Assembly: GCF_000230835.1 (NCBI RefSeq)
Contig: NZ_CM001240.1
Location: 1,124,501 to 1,188,500, forward strand
Reading direction: 5' to 3'
DNA from: Clostridium sp. DL-VIII
GTDB lineage: Bacteria; Bacillota; Clostridia; Clostridiales; Clostridiaceae
DNA length: 64,000 nt
Notes under the pieces: generated by a model
What the model was told of the DNA's origin: nothing
The model's input: the letters and a program-made list of their open reading frames with translations, nothing else
Database searches by the model: none
Shown here: piece by piece, positions 27,896 to 37,767 of the stretch
How positions within the stretch are numbered: the stretch's first letter is position 1
Layout: every line of letters begins with the position of its first letter
Translations under genes and position numbers: made by a program

Positions 27896-28360
27896 ATGGA
27901 AAAAATAGAAATTTCATTAAATTTAAATGGTGAAAATGTACATATAAAGGTAAATCCAAATAAGAGAGTTGTAGATTTATTAAGAGAAGATTTTAAACTT
28001 ACAAGTGTGAAAGAAGGCTGTGGAGAAGGCGAATGTGGTGCATGTACCATAATATGGAATGGAAATGCAGTTACTTCGTGTACTATGCTAGCAGGTCAAA
28101 TAGATGGTGACAGAATTATTACATTAGAAGGTCTAAGTAAAAATGGTGAATTAGATAAACTGCAGGAAACTTTTATAGAGGCAGGTGCAGTACAATGTGG
28201 TTATTGCACTCCGGGCATGATATTGTCTGCAAAAGCATTGCTTATGAGAAATCCTCATCCAACAAAAGAAGAAATTAGACGAGCAATGTCAGGTAATCTT
28301 TGCAGGTGCACAGGATATGCAAAAATAATTAAAGCAGTAGAACTTGCCATAGAAGATTAG
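27896..28360 (+). CDS. ndhS: Nicotinate dehydrogenase 2Fe-2S subunit
   Basis: This two-cluster iron-sulfur subunit has 154 residues. Cysteines 42, 47, 50 and 62 form the first cluster, and QCGYC and CRCTGY the second. The start is ATG 27896, behind AAGGGA. An in-frame TTG 24 bases earlier lies inside ndhF and is not needed. It transfers electrons between the molybdenum subunits L/M and the FAD subunit F. Confidence 0.88.
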   Translation: MEKIEISLNLNGENVHIKVNPNKRVVDLLREDFKLTSVKEGCGEGECGACTIIWNGNAVTSCTMLAGQIDGDRIITLEGLSKNGELDKLQETFIEAGAVQCGYCTPGMILSAKALLMRNPHPTKEEIRRAMSGNLCRCTGYAKIIKAVELAIED

Positions 28361-28423
28361 GAAAGGGGAAAATTTTTTATATTTTAACCATTAAAGTTAG
28401 CTATAAAAAATTTAATTTAGTTT

Positions 28424-29698
28424 ATGGATGATTTTGTAGTAATAGGAAAAAGTGTTGTGAAAAAGGATTCTCTTCATAAGGTGCTGGGAAAAACCAAATT
28501 TGCGGGTGATATGGAATTTGAGAATATGTTATATGGTGAAGTTGTAAGAAGTACTGTTGCTTCAGCTTATATAAAGAAAATTGATACAAGTAAGGCTTTA
28601 AAGTTAGATGGTGTAATAAAAATTTTAACTTATAAAGACATTCCGGGGAAAAATAGAATAGGAATTATCTTAAAGGATGAGCCTGTTTTAGTGGATGATA
28701 AGGTTAGAAGGATTGGGGATGCAATAGCTTTAGTGGCTGCTAAAACAAAGGAAATAGCAAGAAAAGCAGCTGGATTAGTAGAAATTGAATATGAGGAAAT
28801 AGAACCTATTTTTTCTTTTGAACGTGCAATGGAAGAAGATTCACCTAAAATACATGGAACAAGCAATATCTTAAATAAGAAAACTTTAGTTCACGGTGAT
28901 ATTGATAAAGGATTTGAACAATGTGATGTTATAGTAGAAAACACTTATAAAACTTCCAGACTTTCACATATGTTTATAGAACCAGAAGCAGGAGTCGCTA
29001 AATATGAAAATGGAATAATAACAGTTTATAGTTCTACGCAAAATCCTCATTTTGACAGAGGCGAAATAGCTTCAACCTTAAATTTCCCTAATAATAGAGT
29101 GAGAAGTATACAAGCTACTACTGGTGGTGGATTTGGTGGGAAATTGGATATTTCAGTACAATGCCATTTAGCATTGCTTGCATATTACACAGAAAGACCA
29201 GTAAAAATGGTAAGAAGCAGAAAAGAGTCAACTTGTGTTTCTTCAAAAAGGCATGCAATGACGATGACAGCACGAACAGGAGCGACTAAAGATGGAAAAA
29301 TATTAGCCCACCATGTAATAATGACAGCAGATACTGGTGCATATGCTTCTTATGGACCTGCTGTTGTTACAAGAGCTATGGTTCATTGTACTGGACCATA
29401 TATGATACCCAATGTAAGGGTAGAGACAACTTTTGCATATACTAACAATCCAATGGGAGGAGCATTTAGAGGTTTTGGAGTGCCTCAGGTAGCAGTTTTA
29501 CATGAAGGGCAGATAGAAGCCCTAGCTAAAAAATTAAATATAGATTCCATTAAATTAAGATTACTAAATGCACAAAAAGTTGGAAGCGAAACTGCAACAG
29601 GACAAATATTAAAAGATAGTGTGGGATTAGTAGAATGCATTAATAAGGCTGTAGAAAAAGCAAATGAAGTAATGAAATGTGAGGTGATGGAAAAGTGA
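28424..29698 (+). CDS. ndhL: Nicotinate dehydrogenase large molybdopterin subunit (N-terminal half)
   Basis: This 424-residue protein corresponds to the first half of an ordinary molybdenum hydroxylase large subunit. It contains the a/b hammerhead domain and the first molybdopterin domain, with [11 protein letters not shown] near residue 230 and [11 protein letters not shown] near 345. The second half is a separate gene, ndhM, exactly as in E. barkeri nicotinate dehydrogenase. No clear Shine-Dalgarno sequence precedes ATG 28424, which is unusual in this window. Its close paralogue at 37768 is unsplit. Confidence 0.88.
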   Translation: MDDFVVIGKSVVKKDSLHKVLGKTKFAGDMEFENMLYGEVVRSTVASAYIKKIDTSKALKLDGVIKILTYKDIPGKNRIGIILKDEPVLVDDKVRRIGDAIALVAAKTKEIARKAAGLVEIEYEEIEPIFSFERAMEEDSPKIHGTSNILNKKTLVHGDIDKGFEQCDVIVENTYKTSRLSHMFIEPEAGVAKYENGIITVYSSTQNPHFDRGEIASTLNFPNNRVRSIQATTGGGFGGKLDISVQCHLALLAYYTERPVKMVRSRKESTCVSSKRHAMTMTARTGATKDGKILAHHVIMTADTGAYASYGPAVVTRAMVHCTGPYMIPNVRVETTFAYTNNPMGGAFRGFGVPQVAVLHEGQIEALAKKLNIDSIKLRLLNAQKVGSETATGQILKDSVGLVECINKAVEKANEVMKCEVMEK

Positions 29699-30687
29699 AG
29701 AAGAGAGGAAAAGGAATTGGATGTATGTGGTATGGCATTGGCAATACAGGTCTTCCTAATCCATCCGGTGCATTTATTGAAGTATTGCCTGATGCAACTG
29801 CCAATTTACTTGTAGGCTGTGCAGACATTGGACAAGGTTCTACAACGGTTATGGCACAGATTGCAGCAGAAGAATTGGGCTTACGTTATGATGATATTCA
29901 TGTGATTAGCGCAGACACAGGTGTTACTCCAGAAGGTGGGGCAACATCTGCAAGTAGACAAACCTTCATATCAGGGAATGCAACGAGAAATTCCTGCAAA
30001 ATGGCAAAGAAAACTTTAGGAGAAGTTGCAGCTGATTTCTTAAAAGTTCATATAGAAGATTTAATTTTTAAAGATAGAGAAATATATTTTAAAGAAGATG
30101 AAACTGTAAAAATGTCTTATGATGAATTAATGTCAGAAATGAAAAAGTTAGGTAAACTGGCACTAGGAGCAGGCTCCTACAATCCAAATACAACTTATTT
30201 AGATGATGAAACTATGGGTGGAATACCTTTTGAAGTGTATTCATATGCAGCAACAGTTGTTGAGTTAGAAGTAGATACGGATACAGGTAAAATAGAAGTA
30301 TTAAAAGTTGTTTCTGCCCATGACGTAGGGCAGGCAGTTAATGAAAAAATGATAGAAGGACAAATTGAAGGTGGCTGCGCTATGGGGCAGGGATTTGCTT
30401 TATTGGAAAAGATAATTGTAGAGAATGGAACAATATTAAACCCGCAATTCTCAAAATATTTAATTACAACAGCATTAGATACACCGGAAGTTTATCCTAT
30501 AATTGTTGAAAGCAATGCCTCAGCAGGACCATTTGGGGCAAAAGGAGTTGGAGAGCCAGCGTTGATCCCAATTATACCGGCTATTGTAAATGCTGTTGAA
30601 GATGCTATAGGAATTCATTTTTATGAACTGCCAATTACGCCAACAGATGTAATCAAGGAATTAAAGCAGCAGAATCAAACTCAGTAA
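29695..30687 (+). CDS. ndhM: Nicotinate dehydrogenase medium molybdopterin subunit (C-terminal half)
   Basis: This 330-residue protein is the second molybdopterin domain. It contains CADIGQGS near residue 43, [18 protein letters not shown] near 66, and the catalytic region [13 protein letters not shown] near 282. It starts at GTG 29695, overlapping the ndhL stop by four bases, with GAGGTG upstream. L and M together align end to end with the 754-residue protein at 37768. In E. barkeri this enzyme contains labile selenium, which agrees with the maturation genes nearby. Confidence 0.9.
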   Translation: MKKRGKGIGCMWYGIGNTGLPNPSGAFIEVLPDATANLLVGCADIGQGSTTVMAQIAAEELGLRYDDIHVISADTGVTPEGGATSASRQTFISGNATRNSCKMAKKTLGEVAADFLKVHIEDLIFKDREIYFKEDETVKMSYDELMSEMKKLGKLALGAGSYNPNTTYLDDETMGGIPFEVYSYAATVVELEVDTDTGKIEVLKVVSAHDVGQAVNEKMIEGQIEGGCAMGQGFALLEKIIVENGTILNPQFSKYLITTALDTPEVYPIIVESNASAGPFGAKGVGEPALIPIIPAIVNAVEDAIGIHFYELPITPTDVIKELKQQNQTQ

Positions 30688-30832
30688 TGGATATTTGAAA
30701 AAATTCAGATATAATTATCAATTAAAAATCCAGAAAGGAGTAAAATAATAAATTTACTAAAGGGGAGGTTTTGAATAATAAAGCAATAAGTATGAACAAA
30801 ATTTTAATACATAATTAAGGGGGATTTTATTA

Positions 30833-32212
30833 ATGGAAGAATTACAACGCAATGATACATTATCTTCAAAAAAGCTTATTTCACGTATGGAAAATTTTCC
30901 GGTAGGAAAATTTCATTACAAATTATTAAATATTAATGGTGCTGCCTGGGCATTTGATGCCTTTGACGTAGGTATAGTTACATTTATTGTTGCAGCACTT
31001 ACAAAGTCTTGGAATTTAACAACTGGACAGGTAAGTATATTTTTAAGTGTTGGTTTATTTGGAATGCTCTTTGGAGCAAGCATTTCAGGTGCTTTAGCAG
31101 ATCGATTTGGGCGTAAATCTGTATTTAAGGTTACTATGCTTCTTTATTCGATATGTTCACTAATTTGCGCTATTGCACCGAATTACACATTTCTTTTAAT
31201 TGCTAGATTTTTTGTAGGAGTAGGTCTTGGTAGTGAAACACCTATTGTTACAGCTATTTTAGGTGAATTTATTCCAGCTTCAAGGCGAGGAAAAGTTCAG
31301 GGATTACTTGATACGTTTTGGGCAGTAGGATGGCTTGCGTCAGCAGTAATAGCTTATTTTGTTATTCCAACAGTAGGATGGAGATGGACCTTTGTTATAG
31401 GTGCTATGCCGGCTTTCTTTGTTTTTGTAATTCGTAGACATTTACCGGAATCTCCAAGATGGTTAATATCAAAAGGTAGAATAAAAGAAGCCGAAGAAAT
31501 TGTAAATAATATAGAAGAAACACTAATTACTCAAGGCTTATCAATTCCGGAAGTAAAAATAGAACAAATTTCTGATAATAAAAGAGAAGTTATCAATAAA
31601 AAAAGCGGTATTGGATTATTATTTTCTAATAAATACTGTAAAGCAAGTGTTATGCTTTGGGGAGTATGGTTTTTTGTGTTCTTTGGATATTATGGATTGT
31701 TTTCTTGGATGCCATCTATTTTTGTAAAAGCTGGTCATAGTATGGTTCAATCTTTTTTCTATGTTTTAATTATGCAGATAGCATTTGTTCCTAATCAATT
31801 TATTTGTGCTTATCTTATGGATAAAATAGGACGTAAGACAGTACTTGGTACTAATTTATTATTATCGGCACTAGCTACTATAGCATATGGATTGGCTTTT
31901 GGAAGTGGTGTTAGTTCAACAATAGTAGTGATTTTAGGTGCTTTAACATCATACTTTGTTTCAGGTATTTTTGCAGTTATTTATACATATTCACCAGAGT
32001 TATATCCAACCAGTGTGCGTGCTACTGGAGTTGGTGCAGCATCTGCAGTTTCACGTGTAGGATCAATGCTTGCGCCAATTGTTATTGGATATGGTTTGAC
32101 ATCTGTTGGTATAACAGGGGTATTTGCAATAGTAGCAGTATCTTTTGTTTTAGGTGCAGTGTTTGTATGGGTTCTTGGGACTGAAACTAAAGGAGTAATA
32201 TTAGAAGATTAA
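30833..32212 (+). CDS. niaP: MFS transporter, NiaP-type nicotinate uptake
   Basis: This is a 459-residue, 12-segment major facilitator. The N-terminal AWAFDAFDVGIVTFIVAAL, the loop motif ADRFGRKSVFK, the FWAVGWLASAVIAYFVIP segment and PELYPTSVRATGVG resemble, from memory, the NiaP niacin transporter. It follows ndhM by about 145 bases and is preceded by AAGGGGGA. It is the logical uptake system for the nicotinate pathway. A general metabolite:proton symporter is the alternative. Confidence 0.75.
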   Translation: MEELQRNDTLSSKKLISRMENFPVGKFHYKLLNINGAAWAFDAFDVGIVTFIVAALTKSWNLTTGQVSIFLSVGLFGMLFGASISGALADRFGRKSVFKVTMLLYSICSLICAIAPNYTFLLIARFFVGVGLGSETPIVTAILGEFIPASRRGKVQGLLDTFWAVGWLASAVIAYFVIPTVGWRWTFVIGAMPAFFVFVIRRHLPESPRWLISKGRIKEAEEIVNNIEETLITQGLSIPEVKIEQISDNKREVINKKSGIGLLFSNKYCKASVMLWGVWFFVFFGYYGLFSWMPSIFVKAGHSMVQSFFYVLIMQIAFVPNQFICAYLMDKIGRKTVLGTNLLLSALATIAYGLAFGSGVSSTIVVILGALTSYFVSGIFAVIYTYSPELYPTSVRATGVGAASAVSRVGSMLAPIVIGYGLTSVGITGVFAIVAVSFVLGAVFVWVLGTETKGVILED

Positions 32213-32295
32213 TTTTATAATTAATTCTTCATAAGGAAAATATATAATGATGCTAAAATTTAATTAAATGTATAAAATTCTGGAGGGATTATCAT

Positions 32296-34164
32296 ATGGA
32301 TTATAAAAAAGTAGGAAATCAGATAATAGAACTTGTAGGAGGTACGGAAAATATAAAAACTCTTACTCATTGTGCAACAAGACTTAGATTTGAATTTTAT
32401 GATATGTCAAAAGTTCAGAAAGAAAAGCTTGAAAAATTGGAAGGGGTTATTGGAGTTGTTAACAAGGGGGGACAATTTCAAGTTATAATTGGAAATGAAG
32501 TACAACAAGCTTATAAAGAAATTATCAGTAAGACAGGAAATTTAGAAAGCTCTAATAAAAAAGCTAACAATGCTTCTAAGGGAAAAAATGGTATATTGGC
32601 GGAATTTATAAGTATAATTTCAACAACATTTACACCAGTTATACCAGCACTTACTGGTGCTGGTATGGTAAAAGCTGTTCTTGCAATTTTAAATTTGGCA
32701 GGAATAGTATCTAGTGATAGTCAGACGTATTATCTTATCAACATGATAGCAGATGCAGCCTTCTTTTTTATGCCTGTATTGCTTGCATATGGAGCAGCTA
32801 TTAAATTTAAATGCAGTCCAATATTAGCAATGACACTTGCAGGAGTACTGTTACATCCAAGTTTAAGTGCTTTAGTTACGGCTGGAAAACCAGTATATTT
32901 CTTTGGAATTCCAATGAGGTTAGCAGATTACTCATCGTCAGTTCTTCCAATATTATTTACAGTATGGGCAATGTCTTATATAGAGAGATTTGCAGAAAAA
33001 GTATCACCATCAATCATAAAATTTTTTACAAAACCGCTAATTATATTGCTAGTTACTGCTCCGCTTGCATTACTTGTAATAGGACCTATTGGAGTATACC
33101 TCAATGATATAGTTGCAGCTACTGCAGAAATTATTAATGGAAAAGCCAGCTGGTTAATTCCGATGTTAATGGGAGCATTTCAGCCAGCATTAGTAGTAAC
33201 TGGTACTGCTTGGGCAATGACTCCAATTGCAACAATGCAGTTAACTAATAAAGGATCAGAAATGATAAACGGACCTGGAATGTTAGCTTCTAATATTGCT
33301 CAAGGTGCTGCAACTTTATGTGTAGCAGTTAAATCAAAAAATAAAAATCTTAAGCAGCTTGCAGGATCAGCAGGTGTTACAGCACTTTTAGGAATCACAG
33401 AACCATCTTTGTATGGTGTAACATTAAAGTTAAAGAGACCATTAATTGCTTCTATGATAGGTGGAGGATGTGCTGGAATTTACGCAGGACTTTCAGGACT
33501 TGTACGTTATGCATTTGTTTCACCAGGCCTTGCAGCACTTCCAGCATTTATTGGTAAAAATCCAATGAATATTGTAAATGCTTTGATTACATGTGTGATT
33601 GCTTTTGTAGTAACATTTATAGTAACTTGGATTTTAGGTTTTGATGACCCAGTAGATGAAGAAAAAGAAGTGATTTTAACTCATGATGGTAATAATGGTG
33701 TAAATATTAGCAAAGATGTAAATCTGTTTAGTCCTTTAGAGGGAAAATTGGTTCCATTAAGTGAAGTAAATGATGCTGCTTTTTCAGGAGAATTATTAGG
33801 GAAGGGTGTTGCAATAATACCTGATAAGGGTTCAGTGGTATCACCGATAAATGGAACAGTAGCAACAGTTTTAGAATCTAAGCATGCAATTGCACTTCAA
33901 TCAGATGAAGGAGTTGAAATTCTAATACATATAGGAATTGATACAGTAAATCTAAAAGGAAAATATTATACAACATATGTTAATAGTGGAGAAAGAATAA
34001 GTGTTGGAGACAAATTAATTGACTTTGATATAGAAGAAATTAAAAAAGCTGGTTATGATACAATAACTCCAGTACTAGTTGTTAATCCTGATATGTATAC
34101 AGAGATAATAAGTGAAGATTCAAAGAATGTAAAGTTTGGAGAGAAAGTTATAACTGTTAAATAA
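32296..34164 (+). CDS. bglP: PTS beta-glucoside-specific IIBCA component
   Basis: This 622-residue phosphotransferase permease has the domain order IIB-IIC-IIA. The IIB phosphorylated cysteine is in THCATRLRF near residue 27. The IIC membrane domain spans about 100-460. The IIA histidine is in ILIHIGIDTVNLKG near residue 550. It imports and phosphorylates beta-glucosides. No BglG-type antiterminator gene or obvious RAT site is nearby. The GH1 gene downstream would process the product. Confidence 0.92.
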   Translation: MDYKKVGNQIIELVGGTENIKTLTHCATRLRFEFYDMSKVQKEKLEKLEGVIGVVNKGGQFQVIIGNEVQQAYKEIISKTGNLESSNKKANNASKGKNGILAEFISIISTTFTPVIPALTGAGMVKAVLAILNLAGIVSSDSQTYYLINMIADAAFFFMPVLLAYGAAIKFKCSPILAMTLAGVLLHPSLSALVTAGKPVYFFGIPMRLADYSSSVLPILFTVWAMSYIERFAEKVSPSIIKFFTKPLIILLVTAPLALLVIGPIGVYLNDIVAATAEIINGKASWLIPMLMGAFQPALVVTGTAWAMTPIATMQLTNKGSEMINGPGMLASNIAQGAATLCVAVKSKNKNLKQLAGSAGVTALLGITEPSLYGVTLKLKRPLIASMIGGGCAGIYAGLSGLVRYAFVSPGLAALPAFIGKNPMNIVNALITCVIAFVVTFIVTWILGFDDPVDEEKEVILTHDGNNGVNISKDVNLFSPLEGKLVPLSEVNDAAFSGELLGKGVAIIPDKGSVVSPINGTVATVLESKHAIALQSDEGVEILIHIGIDTVNLKGKYYTTYVNSGERISVGDKLIDFDIEEIKKAGYDTITPVLVVNPDMYTEIISEDSKNVKFGEKVITVK

Positions 34165-34193
34165 AAGAAATATATATTTAATTTTTTAGGAGA

Positions 34194-34218
34194 TGAGCTT
34201 AAATATTATTTAAGCTCA
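34194..34218 (+). terminator. Hairpin between the PTS and GH1 genes
   Basis: TGAGCTTAAATA and its exact inverse form a palindrome followed by ATCTTTAT. It may be a partial terminator or an RNA-processing site that sets PTS and glucosidase levels apart. Confidence 0.5.
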
Positions 34219-34284
34219 ATCTTTATATTCTTATAATAAAATTTTAACTATTAAATAAATTGAATAATTTGGAGGCATTAATAA

Positions 34285-35697
<1,413 letters not shown>

Positions 35698-35705
35698 GGG
35701 TTACT

Positions 35706-37154
35706 ATGAAGCAGATAAAACAAGAAAAAACATTGGGGAAATTTGAGAAATTTAAGTTGAAATGGGGGATACCTATTTCAATTGTTGTGTTAATTATATT
35801 TTTACTATTACCATGTCCCAAAGGATTATCAGTAGAGGGACAACGATGTTTAGCAGTATTTTCAGCAGCCTTTGTATTGTACTTGTCAGAAGCAATTCCA
35901 GCATCAATTGTAAGTTTAGCAGTTGTACCTGTATTAGCAATATTTAATATTGTTTCAATAAAAGATGCATTGTCGGGATTTTCATCTACATCTACTTATT
36001 TAATAGTGGGATCATTCATTTTGGCAGCAGCAATGTTAAAATCTAAATTGGCAGATAGGATTACATATTTAATAATGCTAAAGATAGGTACATCAGCAAG
36101 AAATATAACCTTGGGAATTTTAATGGTAAATATTGTTCTTGCATTTATGGTTCCATCATCTACTGCACGTACAGCTATGTTACTTCCAATATGTATTAAT
36201 ATTATTAATAAATTTAGAGGTGAAAGTAGGGAAAAAACAAAATTTGGAGCTAATATTTTGTTGACATTATGTTGCACCAATTCAACTATTAGTTCGGGTA
36301 TTTTAACATCAACTATAAGCAATCCTATGGCTGTTCAGTATATTTCTGATGCTAGTGGACGAACCGTTACCTTTGGAGAGTGGTTTACTTGGGGATTTCC
36401 TCCAGCACTAATAATGACTTTTGTAGCATGGGGGATTATTCAAATAATGTTTAAACCTGAAGTAAAAGAATTAAAGGGTGGAAAATCATTTATACAGGGG
36501 AAGATGAATGAACTTGGAAAGTTAAATATAAATGAAGTAAAAGCTATTATAGTACTAGGTATAACTATAATACTATGGGCTTTTGGAGATAAAGTTGGAG
36601 TTGATAGTACAACAGCTTGTCTGCTAGGTGCTTGTGCTTTATGTATTCCTAAGATAGGTTTTCTTTCCTGGGATGATTGTAAAAATAGTATTTCTTTGAG
36701 TGTGGTTTTTATTACTAGTGGCGGAATAAGTTTGGGAGCTGCAATGAGTAGTAGTGGTACAGCTAAATGGATGGCAGAAGGGATTTTTAATTCTCTCCAT
36801 TTAGGAAATTATTCAGCGGCTACTATGATTATTATTTTGATTATTGTGGTGCAATTTATGCATGTGGTATTTGTAGGGACAGCTACAATGGCAAATGTAT
36901 TTTTTCCAATACTTATAGGTATTGCCAGCGTAGCAAATATAAATCCGATTTTGACAATTATACCGTCTGCTATGATGCTAGGGGGATATCCAATAATAAT
37001 GTTTTTTAATACAACTCCGAATATATTATGCTATGACACAGGTGAGATAGGTTCTGATGTTTTTCCAAAATTTGGGACAATTTTATCAATATTAGCGTGT
37101 GCAGTATATGCAATATGCGTGTTGATATATTGGCCATTGATTGGAATGATTTGA
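35706..37154 (+). CDS. DASS/SLC13-family anion:sodium symporter
   Basis: This membrane transporter has 482 residues and about twelve hydrophobic segments. The family motifs are FMVPSSTARTAMLLPI near residue 150 and TSTISNPMA near 205, with a second half-repeat ending in GGYPIIMFFNTTPN. DASS proteins carry dicarboxylates, sulfate or related anions. It starts eight bases after the GH1 stop and is probably cotranscribed. Its substrate may instead belong to the neighbouring catabolic genes, for example a dicarboxylate product; this cannot be told from sequence. Confidence 0.85.
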   Translation: MKQIKQEKTLGKFEKFKLKWGIPISIVVLIIFLLLPCPKGLSVEGQRCLAVFSAAFVLYLSEAIPASIVSLAVVPVLAIFNIVSIKDALSGFSSTSTYLIVGSFILAAAMLKSKLADRITYLIMLKIGTSARNITLGILMVNIVLAFMVPSSTARTAMLLPICINIINKFRGESREKTKFGANILLTLCCTNSTISSGILTSTISNPMAVQYISDASGRTVTFGEWFTWGFPPALIMTFVAWGIIQIMFKPEVKELKGGKSFIQGKMNELGKLNINEVKAIIVLGITIILWAFGDKVGVDSTTACLLGACALCIPKIGFLSWDDCKNSISLSVVFITSGGISLGAAMSSSGTAKWMAEGIFNSLHLGNYSAATMIIILIIVVQFMHVVFVGTATMANVFFPILIGIASVANINPILTIIPSAMMLGGYPIIMFFNTTPNILCYDTGEIGSDVFPKFGTILSILACAVYAICVLIYWPLIGMI

Positions 37155-37291
37155 TATACAGTACGGTAACTATTATAGAGGATTATATCGTTGGCTTAAA
37201 GATTGCAAGTAATTAGAATAAGTGAACATAAAGAAATTAGAGCATTTAAGTAATTTAGAATAAAAATAATATTTAAGAAGGGGATAATAAT

Positions 37292-37765
37292 ATGACAGAA
37301 AAAGTTCAAATTCAATTTACACTTAATCAAAAAAAAGTTTCTTTAGAAGTTGCGGCAAATCGCCGTGCAGTTGATGTTATAAGAGAAGACCTTGACCTTA
37401 TAGGTACTAAAATTGGATGTGGTGAAGGAGACTGCGGAGCCTGCACGATTATTATTGATGGAAAAACAGCTAACTCATGCTTAGTGATGGCACCACAGCT
37501 TGATGGAAAAGATGTGATGACTATAGAAGGATTAGGCACTTATGACAAGCTTCATGAACTTCAACAGTCTTTTATAAATGAAGGTGCTGTACAATGCGGT
37601 TTTTGTACGCCTGGAATGTTATTGTCAGCCAAAGTACTGCTTGATAATAATCCTAAACCTAATCGACAGGAAATCATGGAATCAATATCAGGAAATTTAT
37701 GTCGCTGCACAGGATATGAGAAGATTGCTAATGCTATCGAAAATGTTGTAAATAAGGAGGAATAA
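37292..37765 (+). CDS. Xanthine dehydrogenase-like 2Fe-2S subunit (set 4)
   Basis: This 157-residue iron-sulfur subunit has intact motifs CGEGDCGAC, QCGFC and CRCTGY. A strong AAGGGG site precedes the ATG. It opens an operon of four genes: FeS subunit, Mo subunit, HD-domain protein, FAD subunit. Only two bases separate it from the Mo-subunit gene. Sequence is closest within this window to ndhS and to the set 1 subunit. Confidence 0.92.
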   Translation: MTEKVQIQFTLNQKKVSLEVAANRRAVDVIREDLDLIGTKIGCGEGDCGACTIIIDGKTANSCLVMAPQLDGKDVMTIEGLGTYDKLHELQQSFINEGAVQCGFCTPGMLLSAKVLLDNNPKPNRQEIMESISGNLCRCTGYEKIANAIENVVNKEE

Positions 37766-37767
37766 AC

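Noticed and set aside
30771..30818. Possible 15-residue leader peptide before niaP (TTG start behind GGGGAGG)
   Set aside because: The ribosome-binding site is good, but the peptide has no recognisable attenuation pattern and no hairpin follows it. A chance frame cannot be excluded.
32213..32295. RAT antiterminator/terminator before bglP
   Set aside because: The gap is short, contains no matching hairpin, and no BglG-type gene is in the window.
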